A DNA stretch of 64,000 nt from Luteitalea sp. TBR-22 (lineage in GTDB: Bacteria > Acidobacteriota > Vicinamibacteria > Vicinamibacterales > Vicinamibacteraceae): positions 890,501 to 954,500 of the forward strand of contig NZ_AP024452.1 of the NCBI RefSeq assembly GCF_016865485.1, read 5' to 3'. Made by a program: the position numbers and the translations under genes. This document shows positions 35,330 to 44,229 of this stretch, piece by piece. Numbering within the stretch: position 1 is the first letter of the stretch; every line of letters starts with the position of its first letter. The notes beneath the pieces were generated by a model, which made no database searches, had not been told where the DNA came from, and was given only the letters and a program-made list of their open reading frames with translations.

Positions 35330-36172
35330 GTGATCGTCGGTCGTCTTGCCCCCACGCCCTCCGGACGGCTGCATCTGGGCAACGTGTGCGCGTTCGCGGC
35401 GGCGTGGCTGTCGGCGCGGGCCGACGGCGGCCGGCTGTTGCTGCGCATCGAGGACGTCGACGTGACGCGCGCGCGGCCGGAGGTGGAGCAGTCGCTGCGC
35501 GACGACCTGGCGTGGTTGGGGCTCACGGCCGACGAGGAAGTGGCGCGGCAGTCGTCGCGCGACTACGCGCCGGCGCTCGCGCGGCTGGCGCCGCGCCTGT
35601 ATCGGTGCCAGTGCACGCGCGCCATGCGCGAGCAGCCGTTGCCCGCCGGCGCCGGGTGCCAGGGCCACTGCGTGGATCGCGGCCACACTGACGGGGCGAT
35701 CCGGTTCAGGCTCGACGCGGGTCCGATGACGTTCGTCGACCGTCGCTGGGGTCCGCAGCGCACCGACCCGCGCACGTTCGGCGACCCGATCCTCGTCCGC
35801 CGCGACGGCCTGGTGTCGTACAACCTGGCCGTCGTGGCCGACGACGTCGCCGACGGCGTCACCGATGTGGTGCGGGGCAGCGACCTGCTCGAGTACACGG
35901 CGGTGCAGATCCAGCTCTGGCAGGCGCTTGGCGCGCCGCCGCCACGGTGGCTCCACGCGCCGCTCGTCCTCGGCGCCGACGGGAAGAAGCTGTCCAAGTC
36001 GCACGGCTCGGCGCACGTCGGCGCGATGCGCGACGCCGGGGCGACGCCGGCCGACGTGTGGCGCGTGGTGCTGCCGTGGCTCGGCATCCCCGGGGCCTCG
36101 TCGCTGGCCGAGGCGCTGCCGCGGTGGGATCCCGCCGCCGGCCCGCGCGGCCCCATCACGCTGCCCCGCTGA
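35330..36172 (+). CDS. gluQ: Glutamyl-Q tRNA(Asp) synthetase
   Basis: 280 residues: a truncated class I glutamyl-tRNA synthetase that lacks the anticodon-binding domain, as in GluQ/YadB. Visible are [16 protein letters not shown] (HIGH-like HLGN), [14 protein letters not shown], the zinc-binding cluster with CQCTR and [18 protein letters not shown], and the KMSKS-type KKLSKS near residue 222. It attaches glutamate to queuosine at the wobble base of tRNA(Asp). Start GTG at 35330 because it places the catalytic fold at the N-terminus. It is convergent with the SGNH gene. Confidence 0.9.
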   Translation: MIVGRLAPTPSGRLHLGNVCAFAAAWLSARADGGRLLLRIEDVDVTRARPEVEQSLRDDLAWLGLTADEEVARQSSRDYAPALARLAPRLYRCQCTRAMREQPLPAGAGCQGHCVDRGHTDGAIRFRLDAGPMTFVDRRWGPQRTDPRTFGDPILVRRDGLVSYNLAVVADDVADGVTDVVRGSDLLEYTAVQIQLWQALGAPPPRWLHAPLVLGADGKKLSKSHGSAHVGAMRDAGATPADVWRVVLPWLGIPGASSLAEALPRWDPAAGPRGPITLPR

Positions 36173-36209
36173 ACGCGGAAGGAACAGGCGCGGCCGGCTG
36201 TTCGCGCCG

Positions 36210-36842
36210 CTACCCGAGCACGGCGCGGACCACCGGACGCAGCGCATCCGCCATGCGCCGGTACACCGCCGGCGAGGGGTGCAGCCCGTCCGGTGACTCG
36301 CGCAGGCGGTCCGGTGCGTCGGGGTGCGCCGTTGCCGCGCGCGTGTCGCAGAACGCCATGTGCGGGGTGCGCACGGCGAGGTCGGCGATCCAGGCGTTCA
36401 CGGCGTGCATGCACGCGATGTGCGCCGGCGTGGCCGAGTCGAACGGGATGATGCTGCAGGCGACGACGGGGATGCGGGCGTCCAGGGCGCGCGCGTACAT
36501 CGCCTCGAGGCGCGTCGCGATGGCCGAGGCCTCGTCGCCGTCGTACACGTCGTTGACGCCGGCGAGCAGGATCAGCAGGTCGGGTGCATGCGCGAACACG
36601 TCGCGCTCCATGCGGGCGGCGATGTGCTCGGTGCGCTCGCGGTTGACGCCGCGATTGAGGACGCGCCACGTCGGCTCGGCCTGCATCAGCCACCACGCGT
36701 ACTGGCTCGTGGCGTCCCCCGCGCCGTCAGGCGGTGCCTCGACCGGCGACAGGAAGCCAGGCGTCCCCGCCGTCGTCGAGTCGCCCAGCGCCACGATCGT
36801 CCGCGCCGGGCCGTGGGCGGCGGCCCGGCCGTCGTCCATCAC
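36210..36842 (-). CDS. SGNH/GDSL-family hydrolase
   Basis: 210 residues with no signal peptide. Block I TIVALGDSTTAG (Ser nucleophile), the oxyanion Gly in NRGVNRERT, block III LLAGVNDVYD (Gly/Asn), block V SPDGLHPSPAVY (Asp/His). It is probably a small cytosolic esterase; the substrate is unknown. Its start overlaps the stop of the upstream dipeptidase gene by 4 bp (GTGA), so it is the last gene of a three-gene leftward unit with the CoA-transferase and dipeptidase upstream or nearby. Confidence 0.85.
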   Translation of the reverse strand: MMDDGRAAAHGPARTIVALGDSTTAGTPGFLSPVEAPPDGAGDATSQYAWWLMQAEPTWRVLNRGVNRERTEHIAARMERDVFAHAPDLLILLAGVNDVYDGDEASAIATRLEAMYARALDARIPVVACSIIPFDSATPAHIACMHAVNAWIADLAVRTPHMAFCDTRAATAHPDAPDRLRESPDGLHPSPAVYRRMADALRPVVRAVLG

Positions 36843-38158
36843 CGTGCGGCGGGGGCGACCGGCTGGCCGCGCTTGGTGACGTGGTCCACGCCCTCGATCG
36901 TCCTGATGGAGGGCGCCTCGGCCTTCATCGAGGCAGCGACGGCCTCTGCGGCGCGCATCACGCGCAGGATGTTCCGGCTGGTGATCTTCGTCAGGTCGTC
37001 CTCGGTGTAGCCGCGACGCGCGAGTTCCGCCAGCAGGGCCGGGTAGGTGCCGACGTGCTCGAGGCCCTGGACGACCGACGTGATGCCGTCGAAGTCGCCG
37101 CCGAGGCCGATGTTGTCGATGCCGGCCACCTTGCGCACGTGGTCGATGTGGTCGGCGACCTGTGCAATCGTGGCGCGTGGCTCGGGGTTGGCCGCCTTCC
37201 AGGCGTCCACGGCCGCCTTGAGACCGGCTGCGTCGGCGCCGAACTGCGCCTGCAACCGCGTGGTCTCGGCGGTGAGCCGCCGGTTGTACGCGGCCACCTC
37301 TGGCGACACGAAGCCAGGCACGAACGTCGCCATCACGATCCCGCCGGTGCGGGCGACCTCACGCAGGATGTCGTCGGGGACGTTGCGCGGCACGTCGCAC
37401 ACGGCGCGCGCGTTCGAGTGCGAGAAGATCACCGGCGCCTTCGACACGCGGATGGCGTCGGCCATGGTGTCGGCCGACGTGTGACTGAGGTCCACGAGCA
37501 TCCCCAGCCGGTTCATCTCCCGCACCACCTCCTCGCCGAAGGCCGACAGGCCGTTGGACCTCGGGGTGTCGGTGGTGGAGTCGGCCCACGGCACGTTCTT
37601 GCTGTGAGTGAGTGTCATGTAGCCGGCGCCCACCCGATGGAGCGCCCGCAGCGTCGCGAGCGAGCTGTCGATCGAGTGGCCGCCCTCCACGCCCATCAGC
37701 GAGGCCACCTTGCCGGCCTTCATCGCCCGCTCCGCCTCGTCGGCGGTGCGCACGAGTGCGAAGACCGACGGGTACCGCCGCACCATCTGGTGCACGGCAT
37801 CCATCTGCTCGAGCGTCGCGCTGACGGCGGCGTCGCCCTGCAGGTCCACCGGCACGTACACCGACCAGAACTGGCCGCCGACATGGCCGGCGCGGAGGCG
37901 CGGCACGTCGGTCATCAACTGCGGCTGCGGCTTCGACACGTCGATCCGGTCGAAGTCGTAGTCGGCGCGTACCCGCATCTCCCACGGCAGGTCGTTGTGG
38001 CCGTCGAAGACCGGCGCCCTGGCGAGCGCCCGCTCGACCACCGCGGGGGCCTGCGCCTGGGCACTGATCGTGGCCAGGCCGACGCACAGCGCCACGCTCA
38101 CCACGTGTAGCCGCCGGGCTTGCCCGGCGGTCAGCCTTCCCATCATTCCTGCGCGCAT
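36839..38158 (-). CDS. Membrane dipeptidase (M19, renal dipeptidase family), exported
   Basis: 439 residues with a signal peptide (VVSVALCVGLATISAQAQA). M19 hallmarks: FDGHNDLPWEMR (HxD zinc ligands), MGVEGGHSID (bridging Glu), MTLTHSKNVPWADS, DLSHTSADTM and IFSHSNARAVC (His ligands), and LGGDFDGIT. The enzyme hydrolyses dipeptides, including D-amino-acid-containing ones, at a binuclear zinc site. Start ATG 38158 has GAGGG upstream. It is co-directional with the CoA-transferase gene 15 bp to the right and overlaps the SGNH gene on its left. Confidence 0.92.
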   Translation of the reverse strand: MRAGMMGRLTAGQARRLHVVSVALCVGLATISAQAQAPAVVERALARAPVFDGHNDLPWEMRVRADYDFDRIDVSKPQPQLMTDVPRLRAGHVGGQFWSVYVPVDLQGDAAVSATLEQMDAVHQMVRRYPSVFALVRTADEAERAMKAGKVASLMGVEGGHSIDSSLATLRALHRVGAGYMTLTHSKNVPWADSTTDTPRSNGLSAFGEEVVREMNRLGMLVDLSHTSADTMADAIRVSKAPVIFSHSNARAVCDVPRNVPDDILREVARTGGIVMATFVPGFVSPEVAAYNRRLTAETTRLQAQFGADAAGLKAAVDAWKAANPEPRATIAQVADHIDHVRKVAGIDNIGLGGDFDGITSVVQGLEHVGTYPALLAELARRGYTEDDLTKITSRNILRVMRAAEAVAASMKAEAPSIRTIEGVDHVTKRGQPVAPAAR

Positions 38159-38173
38159 GCGTGCCCTCGATCC

Positions 38174-39460
38174 CTAGACGTGACGGATCTCGGCGAGCTG
38201 CTTGCGGAGCTCGCCGCGGAAGTCGGGATGCGCGATGCTGATCAGCATCTCCCCGCGTTCCCTGATGGAGGCGCCGTGCAGGTTGACCGCTCCGTACTCG
38301 GTGACGATCCAGTGCACGTGGCCGCGGGTGGTGACCACGCCGGCCCCGGGCTTGAGCGATGGCACGATGCGCGACAGCGTCCCCTTCGCCGCAGTGGACG
38401 GCAGCGCGATGATCGGCTTGCCGCCGGGCGACAGGGCCGCGCCGCGGATGAAGTCCATCTGCCCGCCGATGCCGGAGAAGATGCGGTAACCGATCGAATC
38501 GGCGCACACCTGGCCGGTCAGGTCGATCTCGAGCGCCGAGTTGATGGCGACGACCCGCGGGTTGCGCCGGATCTGCGCCGTGTCGTTCGTACGGTCGCAG
38601 GGGTGGAACTCGACCTGCGGGTTGTCGTCCACGAAATCGAACAGGCGTCGCGTGCCGTTGACGAACGACGTGACCGTGCGGTTGGGGTGCACCACCTTGT
38701 GCCGGTTGGTGATCACGCCGTTCAGCTGCAGGTCGATCAGCCCGTCCGAGAACATCTCGGTGTGCACGCCGAGCTCCAGCTTGTTGCCAAGGCGCCGCAG
38801 CACCGCGTCGGGAATCCCACCGATGCCCATCTGCAGCGTGGAGCCGTCCTCGACGAGCTCCGCGATCAGCTCGCCGATGGCGGCCTCGATCTCGGTCTCC
38901 GGCGCCGGCTCGTGCTCGTGGAGCGGCCGGTCGTTGGCCACGAAGGCGTCGAGGCGCTTCACCGGCACCACCACGTTGCCGCGCGTCCGCGGCATCCGGC
39001 TGTTCACCTCCGCGATCACCAGCGTCGCGGTGTCGGCCGCGGCACGGGCCGCGTCGACCGACGTGCCCAGGGTGCAGAACCCGTGGCGATCCGGCGGCGA
39101 CAGTGTCAGCAGCGCGGCATCGAGCCTGACCTGCCCGGAGAGGAAGAGTCCGGGGATGTCCGACAGGAAGATCGGCACGAAGTCGGCGCGCCCCTCGTTG
39201 ATCGGGCCACGCAGCGGGGCGCCGGTGAACAGCGACACCGAGCGGAACTGGCCCTCCTTGTCGGGCTCGGCAAACGGCGCCGGGCCAGCGGTGTGGAGGT
39301 GGTAGATGGTGACGCCTTCGAGATCGGTGCGACGCGCGAGCGCCTCGAGCAGGGTGGTCGGCGTGGCCGCCGCACCGTGCACGAAGATCTTCATGCCGCT
39401 GCGGATGCCGGCGACCGCCTCGTCGGCCGATACCGCGCGGGAGGTCCAGTCGGAATTCAT
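38174..39460 (-). CDS. Acetyl-CoA hydrolase / 4-hydroxybutyrate CoA-transferase family protein
   Basis: 428 residues. N-terminal domain SGMKIFVHGAAATPTTLLEALARR, then PIFLSDIPGLF, LTLSPPDRHGFCTLGTSVD, and the C-terminal domain with IGGIPDAVLRRL, HTEMFSDGLIDL, GIGGQMDFIRGAALS, GVVTTRGHVHWIVTEYGAVNLHG (catalytic Glu in TEYG). It belongs to the Cat1/AbfT family, which moves CoA between short carboxylates such as acetate, butyrate and 4-hydroxybutyrate. Start ATG 39460 precedes the domain directly. A heptamer array lies 12 bp upstream. Confidence 0.88.
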   Translation of the reverse strand: MNSDWTSRAVSADEAVAGIRSGMKIFVHGAAATPTTLLEALARRTDLEGVTIYHLHTAGPAPFAEPDKEGQFRSVSLFTGAPLRGPINEGRADFVPIFLSDIPGLFLSGQVRLDAALLTLSPPDRHGFCTLGTSVDAARAAADTATLVIAEVNSRMPRTRGNVVVPVKRLDAFVANDRPLHEHEPAPETEIEAAIGELIAELVEDGSTLQMGIGGIPDAVLRRLGNKLELGVHTEMFSDGLIDLQLNGVITNRHKVVHPNRTVTSFVNGTRRLFDFVDDNPQVEFHPCDRTNDTAQIRRNPRVVAINSALEIDLTGQVCADSIGYRIFSGIGGQMDFIRGAALSPGGKPIIALPSTAAKGTLSRIVPSLKPGAGVVTTRGHVHWIVTEYGAVNLHGASIRERGEMLISIAHPDFRGELRKQLAEIRHV

Positions 39461-39472
39461 GGTGGGTATTGT

Positions 39473-39514
39473 GGATCGGGGATCGGGATCGCGGATCGAG
39501 GATCGGGGATCGGG
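39473..39514. repeat. Heptamer repeat (ggatcgg)
   Basis: About six units of GGATCGG/GGATCGA, some one base short, in the divergent gap between the CoA-transferase and the M20 amidohydrolase. The same word family appears in inverted orientation at 50473-50515, eleven kb away. Confidence 0.85.
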
Positions 39515-39587
39515 CAGGGTGGCACGCAGGGCTGCGCACGGAACGGCCGACGCCCGGACCCGCCCCGGGAACAGGTACCATCGCCGG

Positions 39588-40877
39588 ATGCGACTTGCGA
39601 CCCTCCTCGCATCGGGATTGGTGCTCGGCCTGCCCCTGACGACGGCCGCCCAGGACGTCAGCTTGCCCGCCCAACTCCGACAGCGGGTGGCAGCGGAGGC
39701 GGCCGCGATGGCGCCGGCCCTCGTGGCGACCCGGCGCGACATCCACGCGCATCCCGAACTCGGGTTCCGCGAGACCCGCACCGCGAAGCTCGTCGCCGAC
39801 CGGCTCCGGTCCCTGAAGTTCGACTCCGTGCGCGAGGGCGTCGGCGTCACCGGCGTCGTCGCCGTGCTGAAGGGCGGCAAGCCCGGGAAGGTCGTGGCGG
39901 TGCGGTCCGACATGGACGCGCTGCCCATCCCCGAGCTGATCGACGTGCCCTACAAGTCCACCGTGCCCGGCGTGAAGCACGCGTGCGGCCACGACGGGCA
40001 CGTGTCCATCGCCCTCGGCGTCGCCGAGATCTTCAGCCGCATGCGGGCCGACATCCCCGGCACCGTGGTGTTCCTCTTCCAGCCGGCCGAGGAGGGCGAT
40101 CCGGACGGCGGCCTCACGGGCGCCCAACGCGTGCTCGACGACAGCGGACTCGCGACCCCGGCGCCGTCGGCGATCTTCGGGCTGCACGTGATGCCCACCT
40201 TGCAGGCCGGCACCATCGGCGTGAACCTCGGCCCGGCGATGGCGAGCAGCAACAGGTTCACCATCACGATCACGGGCAAGAAGACGCATGCCGCGTACCC
40301 GCACACCGGCGTCGATCCGATCCCCGTGGCGGCGCAGGTGGTGTCGGCGCTGCAGACCATCCCGAGCCGCATGAACAACGCGGCCGAGCCCATCGTGCTG
40401 TCGGTGGGCACCATCCAGGGCGGCAACCGCTACAACATCATCGCCGACAGCGTCACCCTCACCGGCACGCTGCGCACCCTCGCCAAGGACGGTCCCGAGC
40501 GCGTGCGCGGGCTGATGGAGCGGATGCTGAAGGGCCTCACCGAAGCCTCGGGCACGACCTACACGCTCGACTGGCCCGTCGGCAATCCCGTCACCTTCAA
40601 CGAGGAGTCGCTGGCCGCGGCCAGCGTGCCGGTGCTCGCCGAGGCCGTGGGGGACAGGGCGCGCATCCTCGCGCCGCCGCCCCAGATGGGCGCCGAGGAC
40701 TTCGCGCTCTACCAGCAGCGCATGCCGGGGCTGTTCTTCTTCCTCGGCGTCGGCAACACCGAGAAGAAGATCACCGCGATGATCCACACCGAATACTTCG
40801 ACATGGACGAGACCGCCATGCCAATCGGCGTCCGCGCGCTCGCCGGGGTGACGCTCGATTACCTGTTCAGGAAGTAG
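39588..40877 (+). CDS. Exported M20D-family amidohydrolase
   Basis: 429 residues with a signal peptide (LLASGLVLGLPLTTAAQ). M20D (hippurate/IAA-amino-acid hydrolase-like) features: RRDIHAHPELGFRETRTA, VAVRSDMDALPI, KHACGHDGHVSIALG (metal ligands), VVFLFQPAEEGDPDGG (catalytic Glu), GLHVMPTLQAG, the dimerisation/lid domain (about 190-300), and PPPQMGAEDFALY near the end. It hydrolyses N-acyl amino acids or similar amides. Start ATG 39588 precedes the signal peptide. Confidence 0.9.
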   Translation: MRLATLLASGLVLGLPLTTAAQDVSLPAQLRQRVAAEAAAMAPALVATRRDIHAHPELGFRETRTAKLVADRLRSLKFDSVREGVGVTGVVAVLKGGKPGKVVAVRSDMDALPIPELIDVPYKSTVPGVKHACGHDGHVSIALGVAEIFSRMRADIPGTVVFLFQPAEEGDPDGGLTGAQRVLDDSGLATPAPSAIFGLHVMPTLQAGTIGVNLGPAMASSNRFTITITGKKTHAAYPHTGVDPIPVAAQVVSALQTIPSRMNNAAEPIVLSVGTIQGGNRYNIIADSVTLTGTLRTLAKDGPERVRGLMERMLKGLTEASGTTYTLDWPVGNPVTFNEESLAAASVPVLAEAVGDRARILAPPPQMGAEDFALYQQRMPGLFFFLGVGNTEKKITAMIHTEYFDMDETAMPIGVRALAGVTLDYLFRK

Positions 40878-41077
40878 CGGTAGGGCGGGTCTCCGACCGC
40901 GCCGTTGGTCGACAGCGGCCGCGTGGGACACACGGCCCTACCCTTCAGTCGATAGCCGTCGCCTGGGGCGACGGTCAGTGATGCCTCGCTGAGCGTCGGG
41001 CAAGCCCGACGCCTACGGCTGAACGGCCCCGACGCCTGCACCTGAACGGGCGGCGACGCCTGCCCGTGAAGCGGCCC
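40878..41077. repeat. Cluster of dispersed hairpin repeats (REP-like)
   Basis: The 200-bp gap between the amidohydrolase and the Feo operon is full of dyads. 40881-40909 is an imperfect inverted copy of 43761-43789 (word ACCAACGGCGCGGT). 40955-40974 is a CCGTCGCC/GGCGACGG hairpin, like 54244-54261. 40993-41016 is the hairpin GCGTCGGGCAAGCCCGACGC plus CTAC, found in opposite orientation at 54281-54305. No gene is visible. Confidence 0.8.
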
Positions 41078-41287
41078 TTACGGCCGCTGCGGCGGCTTGT
41101 TCGCGGCGCAGTGGCTGCAGGCAGGACCCGCCGCGTGCGGCCCGCCCGCGGCGCCGGCCTGACCGGCCGGCGGGCGCGGCTCGAACACGCCGAGCACGCG
41201 TCGCAGGACCACCCCCAGCGCCCCCAGCGCCACGAGCGACACCGTGGCGTGCTGCATCAGGTCGCCGGCGCTCGCGCCGCCGAACAT
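41078..41287 (-). CDS. Small FeoB-associated Cys-containing membrane protein
   Basis: 69 residues, starting in a TGATG overlap with the feoB stop (ATG 41287). One N-terminal membrane helix (MQHATVSLVALGALGVVLRRVLGVF), a Pro/Gly/Ala-rich linker, then ACSHCAANK at the C-terminus. This layout (single helix followed by a CxxC tail) matches the FeoB-associated Cys-rich family, whose members are encoded directly after feoB and are thought to help ferrous iron transport. The coupled start supports it being real. Confidence 0.75.
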   Translation of the reverse strand: MFGGASAGDLMQHATVSLVALGALGVVLRRVLGVFEPRPPAGQAGAAGGPHAAGPACSHCAANKPPQRP

Positions 41288-43299
41288 CACGCGATCCCCC
41301 CGGCCCGGAGCGCCTGGTAGACGATCAGCGAGGTGACGTACGCCAGCGTCGACATGTACGCGAACTGCAGGACCGCATACCGCCCCGACCCTGTCTCGCG
41401 ACGGGTCACGGTGAGCGTCGGCAGGCACTGCATGGCGAGCACGAAGAACACCAGCGCGCTCGCCGAGGTCGCCGTCGTGAACAGCGGCGTGCCGTCGTCG
41501 CGCGCCGCGCCGCGGATCCGCTCGATCACGCCGGCATCCACGTCGGCCTCGCCCGACCCACCGACCAGCACCGACATCGTCGACACGAACACCTCGCGCG
41601 CGAGGAAGCTCGTGAGGATCCCGACGGTCAGTTGGGCGTCGAAGCCGAGCGGCGCGAACACGGGCTGCGCCAGCCGACCCATCCGGCCGGCGATCGAGCC
41701 CCGCTGCTGGGCGCGGGCCTCGAGCTGGGTGGCCTCTTCGACCAGCGCCTGCTGCCGGGTCGCATCCGTCGTGCGCTCGGCCTGCGCCCGCAAGGCAGTC
41801 GCGCGTTCCGGCGCGGGCGTGTGTGGGTAGGCGCTGAGCCACCACATGAGGATGCAGATGGCCATGATCACCGTGCCGGCCGTCTGCAGGAACGACAGCC
41901 CCTGATCCTTGGCCGTGATCACGGCGTTGGCCAGCGACGGCCACTTGTAGGTCGGCAGTTCCAGCACCATCGGCCGAGCCTTGCCGCGCAGCCACGTGCG
42001 GCCGAACACCATGGCCGTGCCCAGGGCTGCGAGCGCCCCCAGCAGGTAACACGCCGTGAATGCCGCGGCCGCGTACAGGGGATGACGTGGGAACAACAGG
42101 CTCGTGAGCAGCACGTACACCGGAAGGCGAGCCGAGCAGCTCATGAGGGGCGCGACGAGGATCGTGGCCAGGCGATCGCGGCGATCCGGGATCAGGCGGG
42201 TGGACATGATCCCGGGCAGCGCGCACGCCGACGAGGTCAGCAGCGGCACGAACGCGTGGCCGGGCAGCCCGAACCGGCGCAGCACGCGGTCCATCACGAA
42301 GGCGGCCCGCGCCAGGTAGCCGGTGTCCTCCAGCAGGCTGATCAGGAAGAACAGCAGGCAGATCTGCGGCAGGAAGACCACCGTGCCCGCCACGCCGCCG
42401 ATGATGCCCTGCGACACGAGATCACGCACGGGACCGTCGGGCAGCAGGCCGGAGGCGAAGTCGCCGAGACGCGCGAACGTCGCCTCGATCAGGTCCATCG
42501 GGATGGTGGCGAGCGCGAAGAGCGTGTAGAACAGGCCGCCCATCACGACCACGAACACCACGAGTCCGAACACGGGATGCGTGAAGACCCTGTCGAGCCC
42601 TTCCGTGAAGGCGTCCCGCGCGTGTGGCGACGAGGGCCGGCCCGCGCTGTAGGACATCACGTCGTCGGCCCACAGCGTCAGGGCCTCGATCGTGGCCCCT
42701 CCGGCCGGCACGCCCGCCTCGGCCGGATGATAGGCGTGTGGCTGCGCAAGCGCGCGCGCCAGCTCCGTGCGGACCTCGTCGACGCCGTCGCCGCGCCGGG
42801 CAATCATCGGGATCACCGGACAGCCGAGTCGCTCCGAGAGCTTGCGGGCGTCGATCGTCAGGCCCCGGCCCTGCGCGAGGTCGATCATGTTCAGGGCGAC
42901 CACGACCGGCAGGCGGTAGGCGAGGAGCTCGCCGACGAGCACGAGGTTGCGCGTCAGGTTGCACGCGTCGATCACGACCAGGACGGCGTCGGGCTGGCGG
43001 TAGAGCCCCGAGCCGCTGAGCACGTCGCGGGCGATGCGCGTCTCCGGCATGTCGAGCGCGAGCTCGTACAGGCCGGGCAGGTCGATGATGTCGGCCAGCC
43101 ACTCGCCGGGCAGGGCGGCGCGGCCGACCCGCGACGTGGTGGTGGTGCCGGGGAAGTTGGAGGTCTTGGCCCGTGCCCCGCACAGGCGGTTGAACAGCGT
43201 GGTCTTGCCGGTGTTGGGATTGCCGACGAGTGCGATCCGGGCCGGTTCACGCGCGACGACGCGACGCGGGCTTGCCGTTTCCGGCGCGTCGACCGCCAT
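41287..43299 (-). CDS. feoB: Ferrous iron transporter FeoB
   Basis: 670 residues. N-terminal G domain: G1 GNPNTGKTTLFN (27-38), G2 region NFPGTTTTS, G3 DLPG, G4 ALNMIDLAQ. Then come a GDI helical domain and two Gate/Nucleoside-recognition membrane repeats (GIIGGVAGTVVFLPQI, FGLPGHAFVPLLTSSACALPGIMSTRL, MSCSARLPVYVLL). The conserved Cys in SSACALPG and the SCSARLP motif of FeoB are present. It imports Fe2+ across the inner membrane. A soluble loop of about 60 residues rich in Ala/Arg/Glu (about residues 490-550) is unusually long. The gene follows feoA by 1 bp. Confidence 0.95.
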   Translation of the reverse strand: MAVDAPETASPRRVVAREPARIALVGNPNTGKTTLFNRLCGARAKTSNFPGTTTTSRVGRAALPGEWLADIIDLPGLYELALDMPETRIARDVLSGSGLYRQPDAVLVVIDACNLTRNLVLVGELLAYRLPVVVALNMIDLAQGRGLTIDARKLSERLGCPVIPMIARRGDGVDEVRTELARALAQPHAYHPAEAGVPAGGATIEALTLWADDVMSYSAGRPSSPHARDAFTEGLDRVFTHPVFGLVVFVVVMGGLFYTLFALATIPMDLIEATFARLGDFASGLLPDGPVRDLVSQGIIGGVAGTVVFLPQICLLFFLISLLEDTGYLARAAFVMDRVLRRFGLPGHAFVPLLTSSACALPGIMSTRLIPDRRDRLATILVAPLMSCSARLPVYVLLTSLLFPRHPLYAAAAFTACYLLGALAALGTAMVFGRTWLRGKARPMVLELPTYKWPSLANAVITAKDQGLSFLQTAGTVIMAICILMWWLSAYPHTPAPERATALRAQAERTTDATRQQALVEEATQLEARAQQRGSIAGRMGRLAQPVFAPLGFDAQLTVGILTSFLAREVFVSTMSVLVGGSGEADVDAGVIERIRGAARDDGTPLFTTATSASALVFFVLAMQCLPTLTVTRRETGSGRYAVLQFAYMSTLAYVTSLIVYQALRAGGIA

Positions 43300-43300
43300 C

Positions 43301-43591
43301 TCAGCCCTCGTGCGACTCGGGGACCACCATGATGCCGTTGGCCACGGCCTGCGACAGGCCGATGCGCGTGGAGCGCACCTGGACGATGCAGGGCTCGCCA
43401 GCCTTGCAGAGGGTCAACTGGCACTCGCGGGTCAGGCCGAGCGCGCGGAGGAGGTCGCACGACGCCGGGTCGAGTTCGGCGGTCGCCTTGAAGCGGGCGA
43501 TCGCACCATCACGCAGCGAACTCAGCGGGATGGGAGACCCTGCGGGTTGCGCCACGCCCGAAGGCGCGGGGGAGACGGCGTGCTTGGCCAT
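43301..43591 (-). CDS. feoA: FeoA-domain protein
   Basis: 96 residues. A ~20-residue Pro/Ala/Ser-rich N-terminal extension precedes the SH3-like FeoA core (IPLSSLRDGAIARFKATAELD, LLRALGLTRECQLTLCKAGEPCIVQVRSTRIGLSQAVANGIMV). It acts with FeoB in ferrous iron uptake. The first gene of a three-gene leftward operon, it is preceded by a Fur-like box at 43670-43684. Confidence 0.9.
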   Translation of the reverse strand: MAKHAVSPAPSGVAQPAGSPIPLSSLRDGAIARFKATAELDPASCDLLRALGLTRECQLTLCKAGEPCIVQVRSTRIGLSQAVANGIMVVPESHEG

Positions 43592-43669
43592 TGGGAGGCG
43601 TCCGAGCGTGGCCCATCGGAAGATGGCGACCTGCCCGGTCCGATTTCTGCGTCGATCCTAGCACGGAAC

Positions 43670-43684
43670 TGAGACTGTTTCTCA
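43670..43684. promoter_or_regulatory. Candidate Fur box upstream of feoA
   Basis: TGAGACTGTTTCTCA fits the 7-1-7 Fur consensus TGATAATnATTATCA at the outer TGA/TCA and several inner positions. It sits 79 bp upstream of the feoA start and about 135 bp before the divergent osmC-like gene. Expected role: iron-dependent repression of feoAB. Confidence 0.5.
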
Positions 43685-43760
43685 AGTCGCACGATGTGGT
43701 GTCACCACCGGCGGGTCGGGCGCATCCAACTCACAGGCGCCCGGCCGGCTCCTGACTCAT

Positions 43761-43789
43761 ACCAACGGCGCGGTTGGAGACCGCGCCCT
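43761..43789. repeat. Dispersed repeat copy (accaacggcgcggt)
   Basis: 29 bp, inverted relative to 40881-40909, with about four mismatches. Its core GCGCGGTTGGAGACCGCGC is an imperfect hairpin. It lies 29 bp before the OsmC-family start. Confidence 0.75.
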
Positions 43790-43818
43790 CCCCCGGTGCC
43801 TCCTTTCCGCTACCGCCC

Positions 43819-44229
43819 ATGGCCAAGACACTCGAAGTCAGCCTCACCTGGAACCACGACCAGGTGTTCGACACACATCTCGCGACCGGCTCCGGCCCCG
43901 TGCTCGATGGCGATGGCGCCGAGGGGGCATCGCCGACGCAGGCCGTCGCGCTCGCCCTCGGCGCCTGCATGGGCATCGACGTCGTGAGCATCCTCAAGAA
44001 GGGACGGCACGACCTGCGGGCACTCCGCGTGAAGGTCACAGGTACGCGGGCCGACGGGCCGCCGTCCTACTTCACCGGCTGGATCCTGCATTACGAGATC
44101 ACCGGCCCGGTACCCGATGCGGCCATCGAGCGCGCCATCGCGCTGTCGAGGGACACCTACTGCTCGGTGTGGCACAGCCTGCGGCGGGACGCGCCGCTCG
44201 AGGTCACGTACACTCGCGTGGATGGCTGA
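43819..44229 (+). CDS. OsmC/Ohr-family protein
   Basis: 136 residues. OsmC fold with the two conserved cysteines of the peroxidase site: LALGACMGIDVVSIL (Cys about 52) and SRDTYCSVWHSLRRD (Cys about 114). The first strand KTLEVSLTWNHDQVF is typical of the YhfA-like OsmC subgroup. It probably reduces organic hydroperoxides. Start ATG 43819 because the fold begins there. It overlaps the next gene by 8 bp. Confidence 0.87.
   Translation: MAKTLEVSLTWNHDQVFDTHLATGSGPVLDGDGAEGASPTQAVALALGACMGIDVVSILKKGRHDLRALRVKVTGTRADGPPSYFTGWILHYEITGPVPDAAIERAIALSRDTYCSVWHSLRRDAPLEVTYTRVDG

Noticed and set aside
38120-40981. Open plus-strand frame of about 950 codons over the CoA-transferase and amidohydrolase genes
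   Set aside because: It runs antisense through the CoA-transferase and out of frame through the M20 gene; its composition is atypical and no domain is visible.
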